From Chamaecrista fasciculata (taxonomy: Eukaryota > Streptophyta > Magnoliopsida > Fabales > Fabaceae): DNA of 64,000 nt. The notes below the pieces were generated by a model, which worked only from the letters and a program-made list of their open reading frames with translations, had not been told where the DNA came from and ran no database searches. Positions 1 through 11,140 of the stretch are shown here, one piece after another (position 1 is the stretch's first letter; every line of letters begins with the position of its first letter). The position numbers and the translations under genes were made by a program. The stretch spans positions 1-64,000 of the forward strand of contig QANZ01003755.1 in the NCBI GenBank assembly GCA_003254925.1. Reading direction: 5' to 3'.

Positions 1-947
1 CTCGGTCTCTTCCTCTGAATCCCATCAAGTCTTCTAAGAATAGAGGCCTTCTTTTGCTTTAATTCCCCAAAAACCTTCCAATTCCAGATTTTCAGATCCT
101 CAGCCAATTCCCCCAAAGCTTCATGTGTATCTTTATACCCATGCCAATTATTTGCAACGAAATCCCCAAACTCCTTATGAAACATCCACATTCTCTCGAA
201 TCTAAACGGTCTCAATCTCCTCACCCTACAAACCCCATCCAGCAACACCAAAATAGGATTATGATCAGACACACTAAGTCTAGGCAAAACTTTACAAACC
301 CCCTCAGGAAACTCCATCCTCCAAGCATCATTACAAAACCCTCTATCAAGCCTTTCATAAATTCTATCATATCCCCCAACCACAGGCCCTTTCCAAGTAA
401 AAGTAGGCCCAATAGAATCCACCTCCAACAAACAACAATAATCAATTCTTTTATTAAAAAGATCACATCTCCTCATATTAACACCAGCGCCTCCAATCTT
501 CTCATCAACCCTTCTAATATCATTAAAGTCCCCAATCAACAACCAATTATCCGAGATACTATCACTAATCCTCTGAATTTTCTCCCAAAGGACTCTTCTA
601 GCATCATCATTCGGACTGGCATAAACAAAAGTAGCAATACAGCTGCCACCATCATGAAATTTTATTTCCACATGACAATACTGAGCAAAAACATCCAGAA
701 CCTCCACCTTAGTAACATCCTTATTCCAAGCAACCCAAATACCACCATCAAAACCACTACCATGAACAGCAAACACCTCATCAAAGCCAATTCTTCCACA
801 AATATTCTTAGCTCTGTTAAAATCAACCCTGGTTTCCAGAAGGACACAAACTTCAGGATGCCAATCCCTACACAAGAGCTTGGCACTCCTAACAAACCCA
901 TCACTACCAGCTCCTCTACAATTCCAAACTAATAATTTCCTATCCAT
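1..947 (-). CDS. LINE ORF2, endonuclease domain (partial)
   Basis: Open reading frame from an ATG at 947-945 with no stop to the window edge (315 codons). The translation starts MDRKLLVWNCRGAGS and contains the landmarks of the exonuclease-endonuclease-phosphatase fold of LINE ORF2 proteins: the N-terminal NCRGAG motif, the metal-binding glutamate in LLETRV, the Y-x-S-P step in TFVYASPND, the GDFND motif after NWLLI, and the catalytic SDHNPI motif near residue 225. This domain nicks target DNA to prime reverse transcription. The start lies 21 nt after the ORF1 stop and in the same frame. No frameshift or nonsense codon is seen. The product continues outside the window. Confidence 0.9.
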   Translation of the reverse strand, partial: MDRKLLVWNCRGAGSDGFVRSAKLLCRDWHPEVCVLLETRVDFNRAKNICGRIGFDEVFAVHGSGFDGGIWVAWNKDVTKVEVLDVFAQYCHVEIKFHDGGSCIATFVYASPNDDARRVLWEKIQRISDSISDNWLLIGDFNDIRRVDEKIGGAGVNMRRCDLFNKRIDYCCLLEVDSIGPTFTWKGPVVGGYDRIYERLDRGFCNDAWRMEFPEGVCKVLPRLSVSDHNPILVLLDGVCRVRRLRPFRFERMWMFHKEFGDFVANNWHGYKDTHEALGELAEDLKIWNWKVFGELKQKKASILRRLDGIQRKRP

Positions 948-968
948 CAAAAAACCAACGAAGAGAAA

Positions 969-2711
969 TTAGTCAACCACCATACACTCCTCATCTCCCC
1001 TAACAGCAGATGAAGAACTCCCACCAATCAAACTCCCATCATTCTTCCCCACCATAAACTGGTTCTTCAAAACATCAGGCAGCTTACTCTTAATAGAATC
1101 CAGCTTTTCCTCCCCCAACTCCTGCATCTTAGCTAAAAGAGAGCCCACTGGACCCATTCTCAACACGTTTCCTCTGCCACAATCTTCACTTCTCAAGTTC
1201 AGCCCAACCGAACCCCCAATAACTGGATCCCTTGACCCTGCCACAACATTCATCCCACTGTTTTCATGCCTACCATTCCTATTACTCACCACATTTTCCT
1301 TCCCCTTCATAACACCAGAATTAACCCCATAAGACTCCCCTTTATTAGCCACCACCTCCACAGACCTCACCTCAACCTTATTCTGTTTTGAAGACTCTCC
1401 CAACACCCTTTTAGCAAACCCACTCCCACTTTTCTTCCCATTTCCCCCTTGAGTACTCACCCCCGAATAGTCAGCCACACCAGTCACTTCCTGATTCACA
1501 ATCCCCCTATCCACAGCCTGATCTCCCACCTCTTCATATAGCGCAGCAAACCTAGAACCACCAGAAACACCACCACTCTGCCCAGCCTCCCCCTTCCTCA
1601 CCTCATTTTTCTTCCGATTAGTTCTCTTGACCACAGTCCATGGCCCAAATAAATCACTACCATCATCCTCCACACGCTTCCCCTGCCCATTCTCCTCCAA
1701 AGAGTCCAGAGCACACTCAATCTTATCAGGACATTTAGAATTCACATGTCCAAATCTACCACAAGTAAAACACAAAGTGTGCAACCCCTCATATTCCACT
1801 CTATACTCCCTCCCTTTAAGAATGAATAAAGGCAACAAAGGCTTAGAAACATCCACCTCCACACACAATCTAGCAAACTTGCATCTACTCAAATTAGAAG
1901 TAGTCATATCCACTCTAATTGCCTTGCCAACTCTGTTCCCCAAAGCCATTAAAACAAACTCATCATAATATTGAATAGGAAGTTCAGGAAACCGCACCCA
2001 AACCATAACCTTCTCCACAGAATCAGTCCAAGGATTAAAATCCTCACACCAAGACCTAACCATCAAATAATGATCATATATCATCCATGGTCCTCCCTCC
2101 AAAGCATATTCAAAATCAGTTCTCGAATCAAAAACCACAACAAAATACTCATTCGGAATATCAGTAACAGTTAACTCCCCATTCCTTCCCCACATAACCT
2201 TCAATCTATTCTCCAAAGCCTTCAAGCTAATCATTCTACCAAGCAATTTCACAACCAACGCATACTTAAACGGTACACAGATTCTACTCTCAACTTTCCT
2301 TGAGAAAACAAACTCAGGAACTGAATGCTTACCCCTAATATGTTCAATGATTTTGTATCCTTTAACAGATACCTCATCAGCATCGCCATCTTCAGATCTG
2401 CGCACCTCATCAGAATTCTCATCATCGGAGCTCATATCATCATCCTCTGCATCAGTATCATCCTCATCATCATCTTGCATCTCCTCCACACCAGTAAGAG
2501 CCTCACGATATGACAATGATCTCGGACTTTCCAACTGCTCCAGATCCGCATAACTCCTCAAATTCGTGCAATCACCAGAGAAAAAATCATCATCGCCTTT
2601 CACTTTCTTCGTACTTCTGCTCAGCAAGTCATCTTCCTCACTAGACCGCATTCCATCATCGCCATGAACCCTAGCGAAAGCACCCTCAGAGCTCACTGCA
2701 ATTCCCGCCAT
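969..2711 (-). CDS. LINE ORF1, DUF4283/zinc-knuckle protein
   Basis: 580 aa, intact. An acidic, Asp/Glu-rich N-terminus (residues about 78-112) is followed by a DUF4283 domain (about 145-295, with the GGPWMIYDHYLMVRSW and VWVRFPELP signatures) and a CX2CX4HX4C zinc knuckle (C314, C317, H322, C327 in CFTCGRFGHVNSKC). The C-terminal 240 residues are low-complexity, Gly/Ser/Lys-rich. This is the gag-like nucleic-acid-binding protein of plant L1 elements, thought to package the element RNA. The stop is TAA at 971-969. Free-standing DUF4283 proteins exist, but the endonuclease frame directly downstream identifies this as LINE ORF1. Confidence 0.88.
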   Translation of the reverse strand: MAGIAVSSEGAFARVHGDDGMRSSEEDDLLSRSTKKVKGDDDFFSGDCTNLRSYADLEQLESPRSLSYREALTGVEEMQDDDEDDTDAEDDDMSSDDENSDEVRRSEDGDADEVSVKGYKIIEHIRGKHSVPEFVFSRKVESRICVPFKYALVVKLLGRMISLKALENRLKVMWGRNGELTVTDIPNEYFVVVFDSRTDFEYALEGGPWMIYDHYLMVRSWCEDFNPWTDSVEKVMVWVRFPELPIQYYDEFVLMALGNRVGKAIRVDMTTSNLSRCKFARLCVEVDVSKPLLPLFILKGREYRVEYEGLHTLCFTCGRFGHVNSKCPDKIECALDSLEENGQGKRVEDDGSDLFGPWTVVKRTNRKKNEVRKGEAGQSGGVSGGSRFAALYEEVGDQAVDRGIVNQEVTGVADYSGVSTQGGNGKKSGSGFAKRVLGESSKQNKVEVRSVEVVANKGESYGVNSGVMKGKENVVSNRNGRHENSGMNVVAGSRDPVIGGSVGLNLRSEDCGRGNVLRMGPVGSLLAKMQELGEEKLDSIKSKLPDVLKNQFMVGKNDGSLIGGSSSSAVRGDEECMVVD

Positions 2712-2750
2712 TTTCTTTTTTCACAGAGCTTGAATTTTTTCTAACCTCAT

Positions 2751-3366
2751 TATACTTTCAAATACATATAATATCTTCTTATCAAATCTTCAAATTAATT
2801 ATTTTTCTCTTTATTAGTTTCTGCAGCAATTTCTCTTCTAAAAAAGATAATGTACTTCACTTCAATATCTTTCGTACGGAATCACACAATTAAATGAAAA
2901 TCTTTTTTATATTAACATATCATATACGACTCTCTTTACTATGCAATGCAATGATATATATATATATATATATGGATACATGGATAGTGAATTTAAAACG
3001 TAATAATATATAATCCCTTAAATATATAATAAACTTATTATGGCACTGATGTATCAATTTTAAATATAAAACGTAAGCTAATATAAAACGTAAACTGATA
3101 TAAAACTAATTTAAAATTATTTATATTTGTAGTATTAATCCTATTTATAAATTTACATAAATGATTTTGTTATTAGGTACATTATCATTGATATAAATGA
3201 CAAAATTTGTCAGGGTATTATTGAGAATTTCAAATTTCAACCCACCCCATCCCATTAGTGATATTGCAATATCCAATTAGTTGGGAATGATCTACCATTA
3301 CCTTTTTTTATTAAACTCCCAATGAGTGGTATGATTTATCTAACCCACCTCACTCCAACCCCACCT
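2751..3366. other. AT-rich spacer
   Basis: No gene seen. Contains a short (TA)n run at about 2953-2972 and degenerate AT-rich sequence between the LINE and the hAT element. Confidence 0.6.
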
Positions 3367-3374
3367 GTTCCTAC

Positions 3375-3976
3375 CAGTGTTGTCATAACCAAATCGAACA
3401 AAGACTCGGACAAGTGTTCGGTTCACGGTCTGATCGGTTGAATCAGTCGAACCATCGGTCGGACCGATGACGCAATAAATAATTATTTTTAATATATTAA
3501 ATATAAACCCTCTATATTTTTTTTTGGGTCTAAGAGATGCATTAAATCTATTAATAAATACATCTCTTTATGCAAATAATATAACTTTTCTCTCCACAAC
3601 TAGAGATCATGGACTAACTATTTTTTCAAGCAAGTAAATGGACTAAATGCATCTTAAACAAGATCTCATAAGTCATAAACTCATAATACTCAAATTCAAC
3701 ATGTCAACTCTCAAGTTTCAAGTTCATCACACACAATTTTAAAGTTCAAAAGTACAAAATCCAAAAAAAAGAAAAACGTAAATCTGACCCAGTATAAAAA
3801 AAAATTGAGAACCGCTGGTCCGGTCCAGCGGTTGGACCCGAGTTTCCGGTTCTTGGCCGGTTATTTCCGGTCCAATCCGGTCCAACTATCATTTTGGTTC
3901 AAATGGTTGAACCAACTCGCTCATCTCTTTAGCTAGCGGTCCGACCGGCCGGTCCGATCCGGTTTTCACAACAATA
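3375..3976. mobile_element. Non-autonomous hAT element, 602 bp
   Basis: Ends form imperfect terminal inverted repeats: CAGTGTTGTCATAACC at the left, TATTGTTGTGAAAACC (reverse complement) at the right, 12 of 16 matching. It is flanked by a perfect 8-bp target duplication GTTCCTAC (3367-3374 and 3977-3984), the hAT signature. Subterminal regions are rich in CGGTCCGG-like repeats (3420-3470, 3810-3960), as expected for hAT transposase binding clusters. The interior is AT-rich and non-coding. Confidence 0.85.
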
Positions 3977-3984
3977 GTTCCTAC

Positions 3985-5055
3985 CTCATTAATAATCACC
4001 TCACCCCACTCTTTTAAAAACTCTCAATCAAACCCTTAATAAATACTTATAAAAAAGATCAATGAAGATATCAATACATGACTTCTATGGATGACTACAG
4101 GGACTTTAAATGTTTTTCTTTTAATTTGATATTATATTATACTATTTTGACTCTGTTTAATTCTCTGTGTCTTAAATTATACATTGAAATAAATTTCTAT
4201 GTAAAACATATGAAAAATAGAAATTATTAAGAAAAAATTAAGTAATTTCCCAATTTTTTATATCATTTCAAAATAAAATAAAAAATATAATTATGAAAAG
4301 TAAATAATTTCTCATTATCTAATATATAATAAAAATAATAAGTTTTTAATGATTTTACATATTTTATAAATTTTAATTTTATATTTTAAAATAACAGTTG
4401 TATTCCTTTTAAATCATACAACCCTAATAATATTATAATACTAGCTATTTATTTTTAGAATTCTTCTCAACATCAAGAATTGAAAACGTGTTAAAAATAA
4501 TAATTTATATAATTTACTTTATTATTTTCATCACTCTTTTAATTTCTAATGTTCTCTACTTAATCAGTTAAGGATACCAAAAAATTCTTATTTAAATGCG
4601 AGTTCTTTTCAGCTTAATTTTCAATCCAATTTCAATATATTTAAAACAATTTCTGGTGTTAAAAATATTTTTTTAGTGGTTTCTCGAAATAAAATACTCA
4701 ATATTCTCAAAAGATAAGGACATAAGGTATGGCTAAAAAAAAAAACACATGTGAAGTAATATTGGAGAATACGACTTCCCCTTTTTGGTTCTCTAGATAA
4801 ATCCATATGTTTTTAAAGTATTTATTTTACTCCACCGAAACACAAAAATTAGTAATATTTTTAAGAAAAAATAACTAATATTTTAGTAAAATGACTAAAC
4901 TAGTTATAATTACATTCTTTAAGAGTGAGTTTTTTAAAAATTTATTATTTAATTTATCAACTTTTAAACATTTCTGAAGCAAGAAATGAACTAGCAGAGA
5001 ATTCAATGAGATAAACATAGCAGTAAATCTACAAGAAATTATTTAATATTTTAAA
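3985..5055. other. AT-rich spacer, no gene
   Basis: Only short, low-complexity frames in A/T-rich sequence. No conserved feature recognised. Confidence 0.6.
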
Positions 5056-5432
5056 GGCTAAATTGCACTTTTGGTCTCATAACTTTGGTAAAGGTCTCAA
5101 TTTGGTCCTATAACTGTTTTTGTTGCAATTTTAGTCTCATAACTTTTGAAAACGTTCCCACCATTGGTCCTAAGCTGATTTTCATTCATTTTCTGCCGTT
5201 AAAGATGATTTGACATACTGAGTTGAATGATGATGTGACAAATATAGGTGAAGTGGATTTAACGGTAAATAATGGATGGAATTTAGCTTGGGATCAACGG
5301 TAAGACGTTTTCAAAAATTATGAGACCAAAATTGCAACAAAAAAAGTTATGGGACCAAAATTGCAACAAAAAAGTTATGGGACCAAATTGAGATATTTGC
5401 CAAAGTTATGGGACAAAAAGTGCACTTTAGCC
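5056..5432. mobile_element. Palindromic Mutator-like MITE
   Basis: 377 bp. The left arm starts GGCTAAATTGCACTTTTGGTC and the right arm ends in its near complement (GTGCACTTTAGCC). Arms of roughly 150 bp consist of short repeats of the type GGTCCCATAACTTTT-TTGCAATTTT. This is the general plan of plant MULE MITEs found many times in this window. No clean 9-bp target duplication was found, so the class is by resemblance. Confidence 0.6.
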
Positions 5433-5855
5433 TTTAAATTTTAAATGTTAAAATATGATGATTTTTTTTTTTTTTTAAAAAAATAGAGATAACGGGAGTG
5501 AAGTAACGGAAATGGAAGCGCAGGAGCGAGAAAGCGAAGGAGAGCCGTTGATTTACGAGATGGGGTCCATCGAGAGTGCCACGTGGTTGAGTCGGCAAGC
5601 GGACGTTATAACCGAGGTATGTAGTTAAGTGTCTCCAAGTCTCAAAATGAAGGCGAGATCCAAGCTGTAATCACAGTAATAGCAGTAGTCGTATCCCTTT
5701 GGAAACCCAAACCCAAAATCCCTCCTTCTTTCTTCCTCTCTCTGCAACCTCCATTGTTGAAGAACACAAAGGTCTAGAGAGAGAAAGAGAGAGAGAGAGA
5801 GAGAAATTGTAGAAGAAGAAGAAGAAGAAGAAGAAGAAGAAGAACGTGAGCACAT
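5433..5855 (+). promoter_or_regulatory. RBP47 promoter and 5' UTR
   Basis: A palindromic G-box core CACGTG lies at 5580-5585, a binding site for bZIP/bHLH factors in plants. A GA-rich tract (about 5777-5812) and an AAG repeat (about 5812-5843) precede the ATG, typical of plant 5' leaders. No clear TATA box. A 37-codon ATG frame at 5511-5624, ending in TAG, would be an upstream ORF if transcription starts before it; the start site is unknown. Confidence 0.5.
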
Positions 5856-8800
5856 ATGGCTCAGCCAGCTTCCGACGGCGCCGATCTGAATCAGCAACAA
5901 CAACAACAACAGCAGCAATGGACGCAGCAGCTACCGCATCAGTATCAACAGCAATGGATGACCATGCAGTATCCGGCTTCGGCTATGGCTATGATGCAAC
6001 AACAGATGATGATGTATCCGCAGCATTACATACCTTACGTTCACCATTACCAGCCGCCTCAACACCACGCGCACCTCAACCAGGCGGCGGCGGCGGCGCC
6101 GTCGATGCAGCAGCAGAACCACCACCATCAGGGATCCGCCGATGAGATCAGGACGATCTGGCTCGGTGACCTGCATCATTGGATGGACGAGAGCTACCTC
6201 CATAGCTGCTTTGCTCACACAGGCGAGGTTATTAATTATTATCACCTTCTATCCCTTTCGTTGTGTATATGTAGTTCCTTGAACTAATTATAAATTCCTC
6301 ATTGCGATTTATTGAATGTTGTTATCGCACGAACGCATTTAATTTTCTGTTGTTGAATAGCCTTTAATAGACATGTATAAGCCTTTTTCTAACCGATAGA
6401 TAGGATGGAAAGCAGCTGGAGTATTGCCATATGAGAACTATACATTCTAATATACATCTTCGTGTGCCTCCGTTTCCTGTTAATTTGAATAGTTTAGTCG
6501 GGAGCAATGAGTTTTGACGAAGCTTTGGCACATGATAGTTCTTCTTCACAACAGAACCCTTTGATTCCTCTATTCCGCTCACTGAGGCTTTATTTTTGTA
6601 AAGTCAATTCCCTGAGTAAAATGCCAAACTGAGCTTTCTCTGAGTTCCTTGGTCCTTTGTTTATACTTTATAACCTGCCCTACTTATGATTACGAGAATC
6701 TCAGAAGTGGGAAATGATTTATGATCTCCTTTCTAGTCCTTTTTTAATCTTGATTCTTGAATAAGAGGCATTTAGACTGGTTCTCAGCCCTGTCAGTAAT
6801 CGTCTTGTGAGATTAGTCAAGTTTAATTCATTGTCAAATATAGCCTAACTCCTGATTTCTCAGTTACTTGATGAATGTCAAACACATTATGATTGCTGTA
6901 TTATGTCTGTGAGTCAGGTTGTGATTTCATGAGCTTCAGACTATCCAGTCTTGAACATGTGCTTAAGATTAATTAAGCTTGAGCTCAAATTATGCACAGT
7001 TCAGGCCTGGTTAGATTTGGCTCCCTTTACTCTAGACAGATTGTTCAGTCTATCTACCATTCTTAGTTATTACCACCTAGGACAACCATATGACCGATTG
7101 AATTCAAGTGGACCTTATTCTTGCAAATATTATATATATATATATATATATATTTCAACTTGGGTTCCTTGTCCAGATTTTGTGCATAAAATTTTTATTT
7201 TTATTGTGTTTGACTTATGCATCTTCAACAGTGGGATCTGGGTGGGTTATATGCTCTGTACCTAATTTGCGAACTCTGACCCTTTAAGTGAACATATTGA
7301 TGCTGGGATAATAGGAAAAATTCTTAGTTGGATTAAGATGAACCTTGTTCAAAAATTGATTTTCTTTTAATATGCATATTTTGGTTTACACTACAGTGAG
7401 TTTGTGGTTTTATCAAGTGCCAAGTTAGCATTGTGGTAAGATTTTGGCTGTGTCTGATTTGTAGACTGAAAGTGTCTTATATATCTTAAGATAACCACTG
7501 TTTGGCTTAAAATGTTCAATCATAGATCATGAAGTTCTTATTTTGCTTTTAGCATGTTTTTGTACAATTGAGACAGTGGCACTGTTTTCTGTTGAATTGA
7601 GTTTGAGAATGATGTGTTTCATTGTCCATTTTTTTATAAGATGTGTTTTTTTGTCCATTATTATGCAAAGCTTTTGTTTGACCATATATACAGGTATTTT
7701 CAGCCAAAGTTATACGAAATAAACAAACTGGTCAGACGGAGGGATATGGATTTGTTGAGTTTTATTCGCATGCAACGGCGGACAAAGTTTTGCAGACTTA
7801 TAATGGTACTATGATGCCAAACACAGATCAGCCATTCCGGCTAAATTGGGCTACATTCAGTATGGGTGATAGGAGATCTGGATCTGGATCTGGATCTGGA
7901 TCTGGATCTGATGCTAGTTCAGATCTTTCTATATTTGTGGGTGACTTGGCTGTAGATGTTACTGATGCTATGCTGCAGGAAACCTTTGCAAGCAGATATT
8001 CATCTGTCAAGGGAGCAAAAGTTGTTATTGATTCTAACTCTGGCCGTTCGAAAGGTTATGGTTTTGTTAGGTTTGCTGATGAAAACGAGAGATCCAGGGC
8101 AATGACTGAAATGAATGGTGTTTATTGTTCAAGTAGGCCAATGAGAATAGGTGTTGCGACACCCAAGAAATCATATGGACATCAACAGCAGTATTCTTCA
8201 CAAGGTTTGTAATGATGCACCTTTTCCACACACTCGCTAGGCTTGATATGTAAATTTGATGAATTATACTCTTGCAAGTATTTTTAGTTCTGTTCTACTT
8301 ATTTACATGCCTTTCTGCTGCAGTGTAAACATTCACTCCTTTATAATGACCTAATGTTTAAAATTATTTATTTTCTGTGTGTTGGTTATAGAAGCTGTGT
8401 TATTGTGTCAGGAACTGAAATAAATTTTAGATAGAATATGATCATGTAATGGCTTTTCCTTCCCGGATTTTGGCATTTCATTTGGGTCTTATGTATGCCA
8501 TTGAAGTCCTTTCTACAACTGTGGAAATATGCAAATGTGCAAAGATTGAACACGTTGGCGTCAATTGATCCATATAGTCGACCTCACCTAGTGGGAAAAG
8601 GCTTTGATTGTTGTTGTTGTTGTTTGTGCAAATCCTTCATTAAGCTAATTGGATACTTGCATATATATACGAATCGAAGAAGCTCTAGCTAATCTGCTTT
8701 ATGCTAGTAGTTACATGACTCGATTTAAAATAATGACTTTGTTCAACAGGACATGCATGTCATGTAGAAATAAAGGGTGCTTTGCTCAAGCAGTTGCTGC

Positions 8801-10395
8801 TTGTAGGTTTTTGCGTAGATTAAATATTTTACTTTTTGACAGGTTTACATTTTTGTTGAATAATGTTATATTTTTTGTGTGTCGTAAGTGCTCATTGGAG
8901 AATTTTTCTATGCTATTGGATGGCGTCATTTTTATTCTGGAAACCAAATGTGTTCCCTTGTCGGCTGTTTCTCATTCTTAATTCTAGCAATCTTGTCTAA
9001 ACTGGGAAGGTCCTTGGAATTCTTCAATTAGTAATTATGCTTCATATTCCGGCCTGTTTAACATGCCAGACTCTTGATCAAAAAAAAAAAAAAACAATGC
9101 CAGAATATTATCACGATAATGAAGTATATCACATATTGTGCTTCTAACATTTGAGTTTACAATCTAATTTTGTATTTTCTTTTCAGCTGTGGTGTTGGCT
9201 AATGGACATTCATCCAATGGTGCCATGGCCCAAGGTCCTCAGTCTGAAGGGAACTTTAGTAACACAACTGTGAGTCTTTTGTCTAACTGTTACTACCTTC
9301 CTCTCTGTATACCTCACTAATCAATCTTATCACAGATATTTGTTGGAGGGCTTGACTCTGATGTAAGTGATGAAGATCTTAGACAACCATTTTTGCAGTT
9401 TGGTGAGGTTGTCTCTGTGAAAATACCACTTGGAAAAGGGTGTGGTTTTGTTCAATTTGCTAGCAGGTAATCTTGTTGTATCCCTTACCATTATATTATA
9501 AGTTAATTACCCTCCCTCTTTTAGAATGAATAAATTGCATAAGTATATCTGTTTGTTTCTTCCTGTAATAATTTAAAATCAGACGAGAATAACAAGCTGA
9601 TTTAGTTTTTAAAAAACTACTGTGTTTAATGATCAGTGTTATTACTTTATTATCTTTTGGTGAATTAGTCAATCAACTATGCCTTCTGCTGTCTCTGTCA
9701 CAGAAAGAATGCCGAGGAAGCAATTCAGGCATTGAATGGGACAATAATTGGGAAGCAGACGGTGCGTCTCTCTTGGGGTCGCAATCCTGGAAATAAGCAT
9801 GTAAGTTCTCTCTTAACTTGGATTCAGATCATTTTTTTGGATGATTCTGTTATGCAAGCATTTCTTTTTTAATTTTATTAAGGTAAGGTGTATAACCATC
9901 ATTAGCAATACATCATCTCTCCTTTTGTTATTTTCACATTATATAATTGGGCTAAAGCTAAACTTTGGAAAGGTTCCTCATGTCTTTGTTGTAAGTTTCC
10001 CTAATAAATATGACACGTGGTTAAAATTTTGTGCATGACCAATTATAGTAGGGAGAAAATATTGAACATATTTTTTTTGGTTCACCAACTATAGAAGAGA
10101 GAGAAAATATAAATTAAATTTATTATTTGAGTAACTTTATAGTAAAGATTTAAAGAACCTTACCTAAGTTTTTTTCCTATGTAATATTTTGTAAAAATTG
10201 TTGTTTCATTTATCTTCAAAAAACGTATTTCTAAACGAAGGAAACTAGTAAGTACACAGTATTCCTTCTCATGCCCTAGTATAACCCTAGGCGGTATAAT
10301 TGACTCCTCTAAATCCCTTTCTTATTGGGGTCTGACAGTGGAGGACGGATTCCAATGGTGGACACTATGGAGGGCATAATTATGCTGCTGCTTAA
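5856..10395 (+). CDS. RBP47: RBP47/RBP45-type RNA-binding protein
   Basis: Six coding exons, joined by eye: 5856-6227, 7694-8204, 9187-9269, 9336-9466, 9704-9800, 10339-10395, all GT-AG and in frame, giving 416 aa, the usual size for the family. The N-terminus is Gln/Met-rich (residues about 12-52). Three RRMs follow: RRM1 (about 100-176, RNP2 IWLGDL, RNP1 GYGFVEFY), RRM2 (about 203-281, IFVGDL, KGYGFVRF) and RRM3 (about 323-395, IFVGGL, GCGFVQF). The protein ends in a short Gly/His/Tyr tail, GGHYGGHNYAAA. Plant RBP45/47 proteins are nuclear poly(U)/poly(A)-binding proteins that join stress granules; this role is by family. The RRM1-RRM2 linker carries an (SG)n run encoded by a GGATCT hexamer repeat at 7877-7908. 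RBP45 is the alternative name; the long Q-rich N-terminus favours RBP47. Confidence 0.93.
9063..9104 (+). repeat. Micro-insertion with poly(A) and target duplication
   Basis: In RBP47 intron 2. ATGCCAGA at 9063-9070 is repeated at 9097-9104; between them lie only CTCTTGATC and a run of 14 A then CAA. Same plan as several other micro-insertions in this window. The repeat is the shortest of the set, so this is the weakest example. Confidence 0.45.
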
Positions 10396-10927
10396 GTTTA
10401 TGGTTCTTCCTAACGGTGTGATGAAGCAATTGCAAATCCAAGCAATACTGAAAGAAAAATGAGGTAGGATTGATTATATTGCCCTGTAACTAAATCTGTA
10501 GCTTGCTAAATTTTGTAGCTGGGTTATTGATGTGCGAGGTTCTTAAGATTGTATTATTATCTTGTTTGAATTTTTTTAGTGTGCTTGAACATATTGATTC
10601 TGGTTCTTGGTTTTACACCTAGAAGATAAACGTTGAGATTGGAACTATTTTTTCAAGTGCTCAGATTTGCTTACTAGTGTTTTTTTAGTGTTTTATTTCA
10701 CTGGATGACCTATTATTTTTTAATACAGATAATTTTATAGTAAACCGCAACTTGTATGTGTAAACTTCATCCGAAGAAAACAAAAAATTGCATATACGAA
10801 TGAGAGTTTCAAACAGAAAGAAAGTCGAGAATGGAAATCAAGAATCAAGAATTGGAGTTCAATCTTTTTATTTTGACATACTATGAGGAGATGCAGTCAT
10901 TATTTGAAATTAGTATATTACCAAAAA
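10396..10927 (+). other. RBP47 3' UTR and spacer
   Basis: Downstream of the RBP47 stop. T-rich sequence consistent with a 3' UTR and polyadenylation region up to about 10.6 kb, then AT-rich spacer. No further gene seen. Confidence 0.5.
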
Positions 10928-10939
10928 ACAATGAGTGAT

Positions 10940-11128
10940 AACCAAGCTTGGTTGATCTAGTGGTTAGCTCATTAGATCACTTAAACAAGTGTCGGGGGTT
11001 CGATCCCTGCTTTGTGTATGCAACAATTAATTGGCCAGCGGCAAACCCTTAAATGGAGCTCAGATCCGCGAAGGATTAGTCCTTAGTCTATCGGGCATGG
11101 GATAGTTTGAGCAATCAAAAAAAAAAAA
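10940..11128 (+). mobile_element. tRNA-derived SINE with poly(A) tail
   Basis: About 189 bp. An A-box-like segment (TGGTTGATCTAGTGG, 10949-10963) and a B box (GGTTCGATCCC, 10998-11008) mark a pol III promoter of tRNA origin. It ends in an A tail (11117-11128). A 12-bp target duplication with one mismatch flanks it: ACAATGAGTGAT (10928-10939) and ACAAGGAGTGAT (11129-11140). A short non-autonomous retroelement mobilised by LINE enzymes. Confidence 0.87.
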
Positions 11129-11140
11129 ACAAGGAGTGAT

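Larger units (their letters stand above)
1..2750 (-). mobile_element. L1-type plant LINE, 5' part
   Basis: Non-LTR retrotransposon running on the minus strand and cut by the left window edge. It shows the plant L1 order: ORF1 (DUF4283 plus CCHC zinc knuckle) followed by ORF2 beginning with an apurinic/apyrimidinic-type endonuclease. Both frames are uninterrupted within the window, so the copy may be fairly young. The exact 5' end and target duplication could not be fixed; the 5' UTR probably ends in the AT-rich sequence just above 2711. Reverse transcriptase and RNase H should lie beyond base 1. Confidence 0.9.

Noticed and set aside
123-932. 269-codon plus-strand frame
   Set aside because: Antisense shadow of the LINE ORF2 endonuclease, which has clear motifs on the minus strand.
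5625-6245. Minus-strand and frame-shifted plus-strand frames near the RBP47 start
   Set aside because: Low-complexity shadows of the GA/AAG leader and CAG-rich first exon.
7828-8010. Minus-strand frame with a DPDPDP repeat
   Set aside because: Complement of the GGATCT hexamer repeat in RBP47 exon 2.
10949-11008. A tRNA gene
   Set aside because: A and B boxes are present but there is no cloverleaf and the unit has a poly(A) tail and target duplication, so it is a SINE.
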